Origin: UBA4582 sp965657335
GTDB lineage: Bacteria > Pseudomonadota > Gammaproteobacteria > Pseudomonadales > Azotimanducaceae
Reading direction: 5' to 3'
NCBI GenBank assembly: GCA_965657335.1
Contig: CBFHOH010000005.1
Location: 88,869 to 152,868 of the forward strand
Length of the DNA: 64,000 bases
Shown here: piece after piece, positions 35,164 through 44,456 of the stretch
How the letters are laid out: each line of letters starts with the position of its first letter
Position numbering within the stretch: position 1 is the first letter of the stretch
The notes under the pieces: model-generated
Database searches by the model: none
The model's input: only the letters and a program-made list of their open reading frames with translations
What the model was told of the DNA's origin: nothing
Translations under genes and position numbers: made by a program

Positions 35164-35687
35164 GGGTTACTTGCCGATGAAAAAACCGCAATCTGAGCCT
35201 TTGCGCTAATTAAGTCAATAGGGAATACAATAGTTGCCTGAAACTCCGCTAATGCTGGTCTATTGCAACTGCCGTGAGAAACAAGAATACTCATTCGGTA
35301 GTCATTGTACGTATAAATGATTTGTTGACATCGTAACTGACAATCACGCTTGTTGTAGATGGCGCTAACTATCCAGCGGTGTCAACCGTACGGTAAGTCG
35401 CCGGGCATGCGGAAAACTTGGGTATCAAGTCCAAAGACGGATATCTTGTTTTTGTCGAGAGGTTGCTAGTATTCGATCGAAGCGTCCGCGAATTAACACG
35501 GTGATACTCACGTTGGTTTTTCAGATTGTCTGAGACAAGCAGTCCTGCAGATCGGGCAGCAAAGCGAGGACGTGATTTACACAAGCACTGGGTCGTTATG
35601 GATATAGAATCAAAGTCTTGCCGGTGTGTTTTTTGCGTTTTCTGGGCAGGCTAAGCAGGGCGGAGTAATGGTTAGAGGCATTCAGGA
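35164..35687. other. Divergent intergenic region, no gene recognised
   Basis: 524 bases between divergently transcribed serC and the translocase-family gene. It must hold both promoters, but I could not place a convincing -35/-10 pair. A 71-codon minus-strand frame (35369-35584) has no ribosome site, membrane segment or family resemblance, and I do not call it. No strong hairpin or repeat was found. Confidence 0.4.
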
Positions 35688-36947
35688 ATGATATCTAGGG
35701 AGTACCAGATCGCAGCGATCATGGCTGCTTCGGCTATGTTTACGCTCATTGGCTATGAGTTTATTCGCTCAGCAGCGACCGTGCTATTTAAAACAGCTTA
35801 CGGTGCAGAGAACTTACCCCTTGTGATGGCCGCTATGCCTGCCGTTGTATTTGCTGGCGTTTGGATCTACAGCAGGATACTGAATCATCTCGGACCCAGG
35901 GGTACGCTACTGGTAACTTCTCTGGGATCGGGGTTACTTATTCTAAGTTGCTATTTGATTCTGCTCACAGGCGTTGATTGGATCACCGTCCCGCTTTACC
36001 TGCTGAAAGAGTTCTACATTGTCCTCTTGATCGAGCAGTATTGGAGCTACATCAATTCCTCATTATCGCCGGCCACAGCAAAAAAGGTTAACGGACCGAT
36101 CACCGGGATAGCAGGACTCGGAGGGGCAATTGGTGGCTTGCTGGTCGGCATGAGTGCAGGTACTTACGGCACGGAAAATATGGTACTCGTTGCCGCATTC
36201 GCATGCCTACCTGCGGCCGCTTTATCCAATTATGCTTATCGTCGTTTTGGTGAACCTGTGCAGTCAGTCGAATCAAGAGAGCACGGGAAAATGGGATGGC
36301 AACTGTTAAGCGCTAACCCAATGCTTTTGTATCTATTGTCAATCGTACTGGTTTCGCAAGTGGTCTCGGCCGTGCTTGATTACAAATTCCAAGGTTTACT
36401 ATCAACTGAGTTTGATGGTCGCCCGGATGAGGAAACCGAGTTTCAAGGCAGTTTTTTTGGCACACTCAACGCCAGCGTTCTGGTGCTGCAATTCGGTGTT
36501 ACACCGCTGCTGCTTTCTTTCGTTGCGCTTCGATGGGTCCACATATTGATGCCGCTGATTCATGTGGCAGCCATTACATTGGCGATCTATGAGCCATCGG
36601 TGTACACCGTCGGTCTTGCTTTTTTCCTATTCAAGGCCTTCGATTATTCAATTTTCAGAGCCGCCAAAGAACTACTCTACGTGCCGCTCTCATTTGATGA
36701 AAGATATCGGGCAAAGGAGATTATTGACGTCTTTGGATACAGGACAGGCAAGGGGGCTTCTTCTGTGGTTATCGTCGCGTTGCAAAATCTCGGTGTCGTT
36801 ATGAGTAACTATTATTTGGCAACAGCATTTGTCGCAACTTCGATCTGGCTTGGCCTAATATTCCCACTGACTCAGCGAGCTGCGAAAAATGAGCAGGCAA
36901 ACGCGGCATCAATGGGTAAAAATGCATCCGGTCCACGTGAGCAATAA
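35688..36947 (+). CDS. ATP/ADP translocase-superfamily (NTT/Npt) carrier
   Basis: A 419-residue, 11-12 helix membrane protein of the NTT superfamily, the group containing plastid and Rickettsia/Chlamydia nucleotide translocases. The alignable landmarks are YLLKEFYIVLLIEQYWSYIN followed by SPATAKKVNGPITGIAGLGG (the EAKRFYPLFGLG-type region), DYKFQGLLSTEF (the VEVTWK region), and FRAAKELLYVPLSFDERYRAK with IIDVFGYRTGKGAS. It is shorter than classic 500-residue translocases. Whether it moves ATP, other nucleotides or something else is unknown. It is convergent with a secreted S1/P1 nuclease only six bases away. Confidence 0.8.
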   Translation: MISREYQIAAIMAASAMFTLIGYEFIRSAATVLFKTAYGAENLPLVMAAMPAVVFAGVWIYSRILNHLGPRGTLLVTSLGSGLLILSCYLILLTGVDWITVPLYLLKEFYIVLLIEQYWSYINSSLSPATAKKVNGPITGIAGLGGAIGGLLVGMSAGTYGTENMVLVAAFACLPAAALSNYAYRRFGEPVQSVESREHGKMGWQLLSANPMLLYLLSIVLVSQVVSAVLDYKFQGLLSTEFDGRPDEETEFQGSFFGTLNASVLVLQFGVTPLLLSFVALRWVHILMPLIHVAAITLAIYEPSVYTVGLAFFLFKAFDYSIFRAAKELLYVPLSFDERYRAKEIIDVFGYRTGKGASSVVIVALQNLGVVMSNYYLATAFVATSIWLGLIFPLTQRAAKNEQANAASMGKNASGPREQ

Positions 36948-36953
36948 AGGGTG

Positions 36954-37826
36954 TTATTCAATCAAGATATTTGTATCCAGCGTGCCTGCTGCTAACTCGT
37001 TCAACAAATACGCCAATCTGTTGGCGGATAAGGTGATTTGAGAGATGACAATCGGCTTCGCCCGCTCGAAATAGGCATCTCCCAATATATCACCGGTTAC
37101 TATCAGGTTATCCTCTGCGTTCCTGTAGGCGGAATTTCGTGCCAGGCGAAATGAGTTTCTAATCCAATCCAGCACGTTGGTTGTGCGATCCTCCGGTTGG
37201 ACCTCTGATAGGTACTCAAGACTTTCGGGGTAAGTGATCCCGGCTTTTCTTAGAATCTCAGTATCCCATAGGGCATGCAGATTCACTTTCTTGCCATACC
37301 AGTTTACTTTTATTTTATTACCGCCCCAGTCTTCACTGTTGCCAGCATGCAAAGGCTGATGCAAATCTCCAATAAAATGTGCGAGGAAACGTATTGCAGC
37401 AGCTTTGCGGGCCTTTTCTCGTTTGCCTTGCGCTTTTCTGGATAAATAAACGAGACTCCTTTGGATTGCGGAAGCAATACAGTTCAATGCAGCGCAGTCT
37501 CGGTCAAAGTCAACGCTGTCAGCGGATTTAGGCACATTGATAAAGTGCCACTCGTAACTGCCTTTATGGGTCGTGTACCTTGACTTATCGGGCCACAGGC
37601 AGGCTTCTGGGAAGTTCTCTTCAGCACCATCGTCTAGAAACTTTCCCATGCGCAGCGTTTCCGACAACATCGCTTTTGCCGCCGGCGTTAATTTGGTTTC
37701 GGCCATCGCACAAATCAGGCGATGACCATCCGCGCCCCAGGCCAAGGCACTCTGAACAGGCACTAATGCCAGTATCGTTATACTCAGGTAGTACAAAAGC
37801 CATTTTTTCAGAGCGTTCTGTTGCAT
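36954..37826 (-). CDS. S1/P1-type zinc nuclease, secreted
   Basis: A 290-residue periplasmic or extracellular single-strand nuclease and 3'-nucleotidase of the S1/P1 family, which uses three zinc ions and yields 5'-mononucleotides. The signal peptide ends ALA at residue 29, so the mature protein begins WGADGHRL. The N-terminal tryptophan provides a zinc ligand through its backbone, as in P1 nuclease. Other ligands are in FIGDLHQPLHAGNSEDWGGN (HxxxD/H cluster), YEWHFINVP and HALWDTEIL. All expected His and Asp positions appear present. It probably scavenges phosphate and nucleosides from nucleic acids. Confidence 0.93.
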   Translation of the reverse strand: MQQNALKKWLLYYLSITILALVPVQSALAWGADGHRLICAMAETKLTPAAKAMLSETLRMGKFLDDGAEENFPEACLWPDKSRYTTHKGSYEWHFINVPKSADSVDFDRDCAALNCIASAIQRSLVYLSRKAQGKREKARKAAAIRFLAHFIGDLHQPLHAGNSEDWGGNKIKVNWYGKKVNLHALWDTEILRKAGITYPESLEYLSEVQPEDRTTNVLDWIRNSFRLARNSAYRNAEDNLIVTGDILGDAYFERAKPIVISQITLSANRLAYLLNELAAGTLDTNILIE

Positions 37827-38016
37827 AGCGAATCTCTTTCACGGAAAAGTAAGAGATGATCCTATTCATTTCTGGTAGGAATTGCGAGTAAGACAATAAT
37901 CAGATTGTTAGAAGGCGGAGGCTAAAGTGACAATGCATCGTGCTAACGCTCGGGCTTTTAGGCGATATCAACACAGCGGACTCATGATCTAATTTACGAG
38001 GGTGAACAGATAACAT

Positions 38017-40134
38017 CTACGCATCGACGGTTTTTCTGATTCGATGAAGCTTGTAGCCACTAGGTTCCATCATCAGGATTGTGTCGGCAAGGGACATCAG
38101 CTTGTGGTTGTGACTCACAAAGATGCAGCTAATACCAAGCGCCTTGATGTTTTGCATCACAACGGTCTCTGTGTGTTTGTCTAAGTGGGCTGTGCCTTCG
38201 TCGAGCAATAGTATTTTTGGTTGTTGGTACAGGGCTCTAGCAATCAATACGCGTTGTTGTTGACCGGCGGACAGTACCGTACCCATCTCGCCAATTTGAC
38301 TATCATAACCAAGAGGAAGTTTCGCTATATCTTGGTCAATAGCGGCAATCTCTGAGACCGCTTTAATGCGTTCCATATCAACAAAGCTTGCATCAAAAGA
38401 AATGTTACTTTTGATTGTGCCTGAGAATAAAACATCTTCTTGCAAGACACTTGATGAATGCCACCTCAGTGATTGAGCACCAACAATAGACAAAGGCATA
38501 CCGTCAATCTCGATCTCACCTTCCTGACGTTCAATCAAGCTTTGAATAATACCGAGCAGCGTTGATTTACCACAGCCAGATGGACCGGTAATGCCCATCA
38601 TTTCACCGGCGCCGAGTTCAAAACTTAGATTCTTGATTATCCAAGGCTGGTTTTCTCCAAAACGATATCCGATATCCGTAACTTTAATCGCACCATCGAT
38701 TGGTAGCGGGAGCCTAATTTCAGGGAATTCAGATGGTGTATTGCGGATGTCTGACAACCGCTCAAGGTGAAGCGAGAGCATCAAATAATTCACAAGTTCC
38801 CGAACCAGTGAGGTGATTGCAGCAGTAAGATGTCTTCTGTAGGCCATAAAGGCATATAACATCCCGATACTCAGGTCACCGGTTAGCACCGCGCCGGCGC
38901 CAACAAATATAACCAGCACATTTGCGGTGCCTGAAAGTGTCGACTCGATCAAATCTCGATTCAGCGTCAGTTTGCCAAGACGCACCGTAATATTGATTGA
39001 TTCTACAAAATTAGATTGCCATTCACTCTCACGCGCAGATTCTGCGTTCGCTCGCTTGATAGCACTAATCGAACGAATCGATTCCATAAATGAAGAGTTA
39101 AGTCGCGCATCAGCACTGATGTGTTCGTGAGATTGATGCTTAATGGGACGATAAAATGCTAACTGACTCACGAGCACCAAAACGAGAAACAAAACAACAA
39201 TCGCGGTAAGCATTGGAGAATAGATGAGCATCATGGTCAGGGTTGTCAGTGCCATAAGACCGTCGAGTACAACTGTTACGGCGCTGCTGGTTAAAAAGTC
39301 CTGCACCGGCCGAAACGCGCCAAACCGTGAAACGATGTCTCCCATGTGGCGTTTGTAAAAGTATTCGACGGGTAGGCTCAAAAGGTGGTGGAATATTTTC
39401 GTGCCGAGAATCAGAGATAACTGATTGGAAAGATAGATATGACACCAGCCCCGAATAGCCTGAGTGATCACCGATATTAAGGTGATCGAAAAGAAACCAA
39501 TAGCCAGAATCGTGAGCAGTTCATGATCATGTTTTACCAACACCTCATCGACAACTAATTGCATGTAAAAGGGCATCGTCAGCGCAATGAGTTGCAAAAC
39601 CGCCGAAAGCAGAAGAATTTGCCCGACAGAAGGCCAAAGCCCACTCATGTTGCTAAAAAATGAGAAGATACCGTGCTTATTGGTAAATGTTCCAACACTA
39701 AAGTTATCGTTAGGCTTTACCTCGAGCGCAATGCCTGTGAAGTGTCTGATTGCCTCTGATAAAGGATACTCCCGAAGACCAACCGCGGGGTCGTGGATAA
39801 CAATTTTGTGTTTTGTTGCTTTTTTCAGCACCACATAGTGATTGAAGTCCCAATGTAGGATCAACGGCGTCTCACATGCGGCCAATTCGTTGACGTCACA
39901 CCTGATGGCTCGTGCTGACATATTCATCGCATTGGTTAAGTGCATCAACTCCGCTAGTGTTGCGCCATGCTGCGTGGGCGGAAATCGGTTTCTCAATGCG
40001 CTCAGATCCTGTTGTTGGCCATGAAAACCAGCCAACATGGTTATGCAAGCCAAACCACACTCAGCGCGCTCAGATTGCATGATAACCGGTAATTTCCTGC
40101 CGCCACGAAGGTTCAACATTGTGCGAAAAATCAT
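38017..40134 (-). CDS. Peptidase-containing ABC exporter (C39 / bacteriocin type)
   Basis: A 705-residue exporter with three parts: an N-terminal C39 peptidase, a six-helix membrane domain and an ATPase. The peptidase triad is intact: C26 in QSERAECGLACITML with Q20 as oxyanion residue, H99 in WDFNHYVVL and D115 in IHDPAVG. The ATPase has Walker A GPSGCGKST, signature LSAGQQQR and Walker B ILLLDEGTAHLD. Such proteins cut a double-glycine leader from a peptide and export it. Its ATG overlaps the HlyD stop by four bases. No precursor gene is visible within the cluster. Confidence 0.94.
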   Translation of the reverse strand: MIFRTMLNLRGGRKLPVIMQSERAECGLACITMLAGFHGQQQDLSALRNRFPPTQHGATLAELMHLTNAMNMSARAIRCDVNELAACETPLILHWDFNHYVVLKKATKHKIVIHDPAVGLREYPLSEAIRHFTGIALEVKPNDNFSVGTFTNKHGIFSFFSNMSGLWPSVGQILLLSAVLQLIALTMPFYMQLVVDEVLVKHDHELLTILAIGFFSITLISVITQAIRGWCHIYLSNQLSLILGTKIFHHLLSLPVEYFYKRHMGDIVSRFGAFRPVQDFLTSSAVTVVLDGLMALTTLTMMLIYSPMLTAIVVLFLVLVLVSQLAFYRPIKHQSHEHISADARLNSSFMESIRSISAIKRANAESARESEWQSNFVESINITVRLGKLTLNRDLIESTLSGTANVLVIFVGAGAVLTGDLSIGMLYAFMAYRRHLTAAITSLVRELVNYLMLSLHLERLSDIRNTPSEFPEIRLPLPIDGAIKVTDIGYRFGENQPWIIKNLSFELGAGEMMGITGPSGCGKSTLLGIIQSLIERQEGEIEIDGMPLSIVGAQSLRWHSSSVLQEDVLFSGTIKSNISFDASFVDMERIKAVSEIAAIDQDIAKLPLGYDSQIGEMGTVLSAGQQQRVLIARALYQQPKILLLDEGTAHLDKHTETVVMQNIKALGISCIFVSHNHKLMSLADTILMMEPSGYKLHRIRKTVDA

Positions 40135-41441
40135 GCTGAGGGCGTCCTTCTCTTGTGCACCAGCAACGGCTCAAACAACCACTCAAGCAAGCTGCGCTTA
40201 TCCAAAACAATATCAGCTTTCAAAGACATGCCTTCTTTTAACGATATGGTGTCACCGTAGGCGGAAATGGTTGATGTCTTGGGCATTACTCTAGCCAGAT
40301 AGAAGGCGCCGGGACCAGGCAGGATAGATAGTGTGTCGTGCGCTGTGATTGGATGATTCGAAACAGAACGTAATTCTCCAGCATAACTGCCAAACTGTTG
40401 ATAAGGGTATGCGTCGTAGAGCAAATTGACCGTTTGGCCCGGTTTGATAAACCCTATGGCTTCTCCCGGAATGAAAAGTTCGGCCTCAAGTCTCGTGTCA
40501 ATCGGCTGTATGCTCAACACTGGGTGTTGGGTGCTAACCATTTCTCCTTTTTCACGAAACATTGCCGATATCGTACCTGAAATCGGCGCAATAACCGTCT
40601 GGCTGGTTTCGCGGGAAAGCCTGTTGCGATTTCTTTTAAGCGTAGAAATCTGGATATCTAGTTGCAGTAGGCGCGCGCTTAATTCTGCAGTCGCGGTGTT
40701 TTCCTCGTAATTAAGTCGTTCGCGATCACTTGCTGCGATCACTCTTTTTGTTTTCAGTTCATCGAATTGTTGTCGCGCACGATGTGCTCGCTCGTCTAGT
40801 CGATCCCACTCCAGTTTGGAAAGATGGCCTGTCTTGTAAAGCGTCGCACTGTTTGTCGCTATCGTGCTTGAAGTTAGAACGATATCCCTCTGACTCGTCA
40901 GCTGGCTGTCCAATAAGGTTAATTGCTGTGTTCGTATTTCATACTCTGCTTTCAGATGCTCTATTTTCTGAACATGCTGTTTCTGCCTGATTTTCTTCGA
41001 TGCTTCGTGTTGTTGTATCTGTTGGTCGTAGTCCTGTTTAGATGTTGTGCCTCCTGTCAGTTGATTGGCGAGGTTAGAGTGCACAACAACCAACTTATCG
41101 CCGGTAGTAACGATATCCCCAATCTTTACTAGCACATCTGAGACCAGCCCATTTTTCTCAGGATAAACGCGTTTGGTTGTCACCTTGGCAATCATATTGC
41201 CACTCACGGTTTCTTTGCGGGTATAACTTTTGGTCGCAAGATAGCTAACACCAAATGCGATGACTAAGCAGAGAAAAATAGTGATGACGGTGGCCCCGGT
41301 TGGTCGTAACAGGGAGGGACGACCAATATTTTGTTCAGCGTGAAAAGCCAACGCCTCTGAGGTGAATAAGTCAGTTTGCGGTTCTGGTCGACTCACTGAC
41401 TGGCTCCCAGCATCTCCGGTACGTGAAACCAATGCTGCCAT
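40131..41441 (-). CDS. HlyD-family membrane fusion (periplasmic adaptor) protein
   Basis: A 436-residue adaptor with one membrane helix (about residues 50-70, TVITIFLCLVIAFGVSYLA). A lipoyl half-motif follows (KNGLVSDVLVKIGDIVTTGDKLVVV), then a long coiled-coil hairpin (about 130-260). The second lipoyl half is TVIAPISGTISAMFREKGEMV. A beta-barrel domain with FIPGEAIGFIKPGQTVNLLYDAYPYQ-like sequence follows, and the protein ends KADIVLDKRSLLEWLFEPL. This is the colicin V/bacteriocin type of adaptor that links a C39 ABC exporter to an outer-membrane duct. Its start overlaps the acyltransferase-like gene by 49 bases, so the three genes form one operon. Confidence 0.92.
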   Translation of the reverse strand: MAALVSRTGDAGSQSVSRPEPQTDLFTSEALAFHAEQNIGRPSLLRPTGATVITIFLCLVIAFGVSYLATKSYTRKETVSGNMIAKVTTKRVYPEKNGLVSDVLVKIGDIVTTGDKLVVVHSNLANQLTGGTTSKQDYDQQIQQHEASKKIRQKQHVQKIEHLKAEYEIRTQQLTLLDSQLTSQRDIVLTSSTIATNSATLYKTGHLSKLEWDRLDERAHRARQQFDELKTKRVIAASDRERLNYEENTATAELSARLLQLDIQISTLKRNRNRLSRETSQTVIAPISGTISAMFREKGEMVSTQHPVLSIQPIDTRLEAELFIPGEAIGFIKPGQTVNLLYDAYPYQQFGSYAGELRSVSNHPITAHDTLSILPGPGAFYLARVMPKTSTISAYGDTISLKEGMSLKADIVLDKRSLLEWLFEPLLVHKRRTPSA

Positions 41442-42226
41442 TGTTCTGGATTGTGATAGACGTAATTGCTACCAAAATCACACAGCTTTTGTGCTGTATG
41501 TTCAACGTTAGTTGCACGAACCGGTGGGCCAAAACGAGCCCGCGATTGGCCGCTACAAAAATTTGCTGTGAAGGGAATCAGATCTGCACGGCCCATGACA
41601 GCCAGCTCAGCGGGTCCAGTGACCATTTGCATTGAATGATCAAGGAACTGCATTTTAGCGACCTTGCCAAAGGATTCGGGCAGATCGAATAACGCTGTGA
41701 CAAAATGTCCCTTCCTAAGCGCCCTCACAACGCTAAGGGTCTGATTACCGCCGTGCCGAACGACGATGATAGGTATCGCCGTATCGTTAAAGTGAGAAAA
41801 TACTTGGGTCTCCAAATCTGACGCGGTTTTTCGCCGCAAAACGTATATTTTTCTCGGCGTTGTCAGCCGGCTGCGCAGCTTCAACAGCGCGAGAAGGTAG
41901 TCTCCAGCGTGCAAACCGGTAAAGATCGCACCTCGTCGGGACGTATTCAGATAATCTGCTATTTGCGGCAGATGCGTAAAATCAATGTCGTTCGCAAGTT
42001 GCTTCGCCTGCCGAGGATTCGATCTGGCCAATTTTTGCCAAATAGCCTGAGACCGTTTTGCCTCGTTAGCAGTGCCAATAGCAATTTTTCTCGCGCGTAA
42101 ACTGGGCTCCCTGAGTACTAATCCGATGATATGACTTAGCTGATCAATATAGTGACTGTTGTTCTCAGTAGCCGGATTTGCAGTCGGATTGAGGGTCGCA
42201 ACTTTTTTTAAAAACCGGAATGCCAT
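41393..42226 (-). CDS. LpxL/HtrB-like lysophospholipid acyltransferase-fold protein
   Basis: The protein (277 residues from the ATG at 42226; an in-frame TTG is 12 bases upstream) resembles the lauroyl/myristoyl transferase (LPLAT) fold. FTGLHAGDYLLALLKLRS aligns with the catalytic histidine region, FVTALFDLPESFG with the strand before the acceptor site, and TGPAELAVMGRADLIPF with the substrate-binding block. The normal family motif is Hx4(D/E). Here the histidine is followed by D three residues later, so activity is uncertain. It is the first gene of the exporter operon and could acylate the exported product or a membrane lipid. The family assignment is moderate. Confidence 0.68.
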   Translation of the reverse strand: MAFRFLKKVATLNPTANPATENNSHYIDQLSHIIGLVLREPSLRARKIAIGTANEAKRSQAIWQKLARSNPRQAKQLANDIDFTHLPQIADYLNTSRRGAIFTGLHAGDYLLALLKLRSRLTTPRKIYVLRRKTASDLETQVFSHFNDTAIPIIVVRHGGNQTLSVVRALRKGHFVTALFDLPESFGKVAKMQFLDHSMQMVTGPAELAVMGRADLIPFTANFCSGQSRARFGPPVRATNVEHTAQKLCDFGSNYVYHNPEQWQHWFHVPEMLGASQ

Positions 42227-42637
42227 AGATATGTCCAAAATTTATAATTCGGACCACTTTGCGCTAGCTCATGCGCTCAGTTGTAGAGTTTATCTCTCGA
42301 ATAATCGTAGGAGATTGGCTGAGTAAACTATCTGCTAGCGGATATCAGTAAATAGCATACCGCCCAATCCTATCCGCATGTTGTTACTTAAAAGCAATTA
42401 TTGAGCCCCGGGGATGTTCGGCGTGGAGGCTCAATGCAAGCGAGTTTGCAGGTTTGGTGACACGACTAAACTTTTTCTGCCAGTCATTCCAAGTTTCACG
42501 ATTATTTGCCGATCGACAAAAATCGCAAAAAGTTGGATCAGCTAGTGATGCAACGTGTTTTTTGCCTCGACTGGTATTTCCTGTTAATTTCTTTGAAATC
42601 TTGCTTCATGCAATCAATTCTAACAGCGGGGAAATCA
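42227..42637. other. Divergent region upstream of the exporter operon and an SDR gene
   Basis: About 410 bases. I searched both strands for a short double-glycine leader peptide that could be the exporter substrate and found none. The longest minus-strand candidate with an ATG has about 13 codons (MRIGLGGMLFTDIR). The region should hold promoters for both flanking transcripts, but no clear boxes were found. A reading frame continuing 44 codons upstream of the SDR start is not used, since the ATG at 42638 has GGGGA in front. Confidence 0.45.
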
Positions 42638-43456
42638 ATGAGTGCGACGATAAATAAACAGGGAAAACTAGCAGGGCAGGTGGCTGTAGTCACTGGCGCC
42701 AGTCGCGGCATTGGCGAAGCGATTGCATTGCGTTATGCGATGGAGGGCGCCCGGGTTGTTGTGTCAGCTAGAACGGTTGAAGAGGGCGATCATCCGTTCG
42801 GCGGAAGCATTAACGGTGTTGTCGCTAGAATTCGTGCCGCTGGTGGAGAAGCACATGCGATTAGGTGCGATCTGGCGATAGAGGACCATCGCATTAACCT
42901 TATTAAAGAAACTGAGCGGGTGTTTGGCCCTGTTGATATCATGGTCAACAATGCGGCAGTGACTTATTTCACCCCTGTGGAAAGCTTCAAACAAAAACAT
43001 TACGACCTGATGTTAAACGTTCAGGTTTATGCGCCGTTTCACCTTGCTCAGTTGATTTTGCCTGCCATGAAAAGTAAGGGCGCGGGTCGAATCCTCAACA
43101 TATCATCACATGCAGCAATTCACCCCCCCAAGGATCAGGGAGGTCGAGGCGGTACAGTTTACGGCATGTGTAAAGCTGCACTGGAAAGATTCACCACTGG
43201 CCTTGCGTCAGAGGTATTTGAAGACGGTATTTCCGTAAATGTGATTTCTCCTGGTTTGGTAGCAACACCTGGCGTTGTACATCACAATTTGATCACGGAA
43301 GACACGCCTGAAGAAAGAATTACACCTGTTGAGCACATGGCGGAGGCCTGTCTACGACTCGTCCACGGAAATTCAAAAGAGACCACAGGGATGATCACTT
43401 ATGCCGTTGATATGATCAACGAATACGATCTCGAACCCGCAGAACTGCTGGCTTAA
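42638..43456 (+). CDS. Short-chain dehydrogenase/reductase
   Basis: A 272-residue NAD(P)-dependent oxidoreductase. It has the cofactor motif TGASRGIGEAIALRYA, the NNAA catalytic-region motif, ISSHAAIHPP (catalytic Ser) and YGMCKAALER (Tyr and Lys). The start at 42638 is chosen because of a GGGGA ribosome site eight bases upstream; the frame stays open for 44 codons more, with no such signal. Substrate unknown. It is convergent with metA, separated by six bases. Confidence 0.9.
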   Translation: MSATINKQGKLAGQVAVVTGASRGIGEAIALRYAMEGARVVVSARTVEEGDHPFGGSINGVVARIRAAGGEAHAIRCDLAIEDHRINLIKETERVFGPVDIMVNNAAVTYFTPVESFKQKHYDLMLNVQVYAPFHLAQLILPAMKSKGAGRILNISSHAAIHPPKDQGGRGGTVYGMCKAALERFTTGLASEVFEDGISVNVISPGLVATPGVVHHNLITEDTPEERITPVEHMAEACLRLVHGNSKETTGMITYAVDMINEYDLEPAELLA

Positions 43457-43462
43457 CCTCTG

Positions 43463-44389
43463 TTATCTGCTGTTGCCAATAAGTGAAGCATCGAACGGCG
43501 TTAACTGATAGACGTAGTAGTTAAGCCAGTTAGCAAACAATAGGTTGCCATGACTCTTCCAGGTGACGATGGGTTGCTTGCTTGGATCATCATCTGGAAA
43601 GTAGTTCTCTGGCACTGGAGGGTTCGCGCCTATGTCTCGATCGCGCTCGTATTCTGACTTGAGGCTAAGAGGTTCGTATTCCGCGTGTCCGGTAACAAAA
43701 AGCTCTCTGCCATCTTTGCGACCGACAATGTAAGGGCCAGCCACATCAGAAACGGCGATTATTTCCAGTTCCTCGTTCTTTTCTATCTCTTCTCGGGGCA
43801 CTTCGGCGAATCTAGAATGAGGTGCGTCAAAACTGTCATCAAAACCCCTGATGACGGGTGCGAGAGGTGCGATGACGCGGTGGTCGTAGACACCTGATAT
43901 TTTCTTATCCAGTACTCTTTTTTGGATACCATAGTGGTGATACATCGACGCCTGTACTCCCCAACAAAGATACATGACTGATGTCACATGCTGTCGGGTC
44001 CAATCCATAATTTCGACCAGTTCCTCCCAGAAAAACACCTCAGAGAATGGCACCTGACCAAGCGGCGCGCCGGTTATAATCATACCGTCATATTTTTCAT
44101 GCTTTATATCATCGAAGGTCTTGTAGAAAGACTCCATATGCTCGATCGGCGTATTCTTGGATTGCTTCTCGCCGATGTGCATCAGCTCTATATTCACCTG
44201 AAGCGGAGAATTAGACAACATGCGCATAAGATGTATTTCGGTTTCAATTTTTTTAGGCATGAGGTTCAGAAGCAGCACACGTAGCGGTCTAATATCCTGA
44301 TGAGCAGCGAAGCTGTCCGTCATACAGAAAATATTTTCGTCCTGAAGGATTTTTGTGGCTGGTAATTCGTCTGGGATTCGAAGCGGCAT
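43463..44389 (-). CDS. metA: Homoserine O-succinyltransferase (MetA family)
   Basis: A 308-residue enzyme that acylates homoserine, the committed step to methionine. The catalytic cysteine is in YLCWGVQASMYHHYGI, the catalytic histidine and glutamate in FVTGHAEYEPLSLKSEY, and ITGAPLGQVPFSEVFFWEEL near the acyl-CoA site. Whether it uses succinyl- or acetyl-CoA cannot be settled by eye; family members differ. A clear ribosome site (AAGGTG) sits six bases before the ATG. A riboswitch-terminator unit with its own promoter lies directly upstream. Confidence 0.95.
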   Translation of the reverse strand: MPLRIPDELPATKILQDENIFCMTDSFAAHQDIRPLRVLLLNLMPKKIETEIHLMRMLSNSPLQVNIELMHIGEKQSKNTPIEHMESFYKTFDDIKHEKYDGMIITGAPLGQVPFSEVFFWEELVEIMDWTRQHVTSVMYLCWGVQASMYHHYGIQKRVLDKKISGVYDHRVIAPLAPVIRGFDDSFDAPHSRFAEVPREEIEKNEELEIIAVSDVAGPYIVGRKDGRELFVTGHAEYEPLSLKSEYERDRDIGANPPVPENYFPDDDPSKQPIVTWKSHGNLLFANWLNYYVYQLTPFDASLIGNSR

Positions 44390-44456
44390 TTTGCACCTTG
44401 TAATCTGTTTACAGGGTTAAACTAATTTTTGAGCATCAGCTGTAGATAACACGGGC

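Noticed and set aside
35369..35584. A 71-codon minus-strand frame in the serC/translocase gap
   Set aside because: No ribosome site, no recognisable domain, composition unlike nearby proteins.
42227..42637. Possible double-glycine precursor peptide for the C39 exporter
   Set aside because: The best minus-strand candidate has only about 13 codons and no usable core after its GG; nothing suitable on the plus strand.
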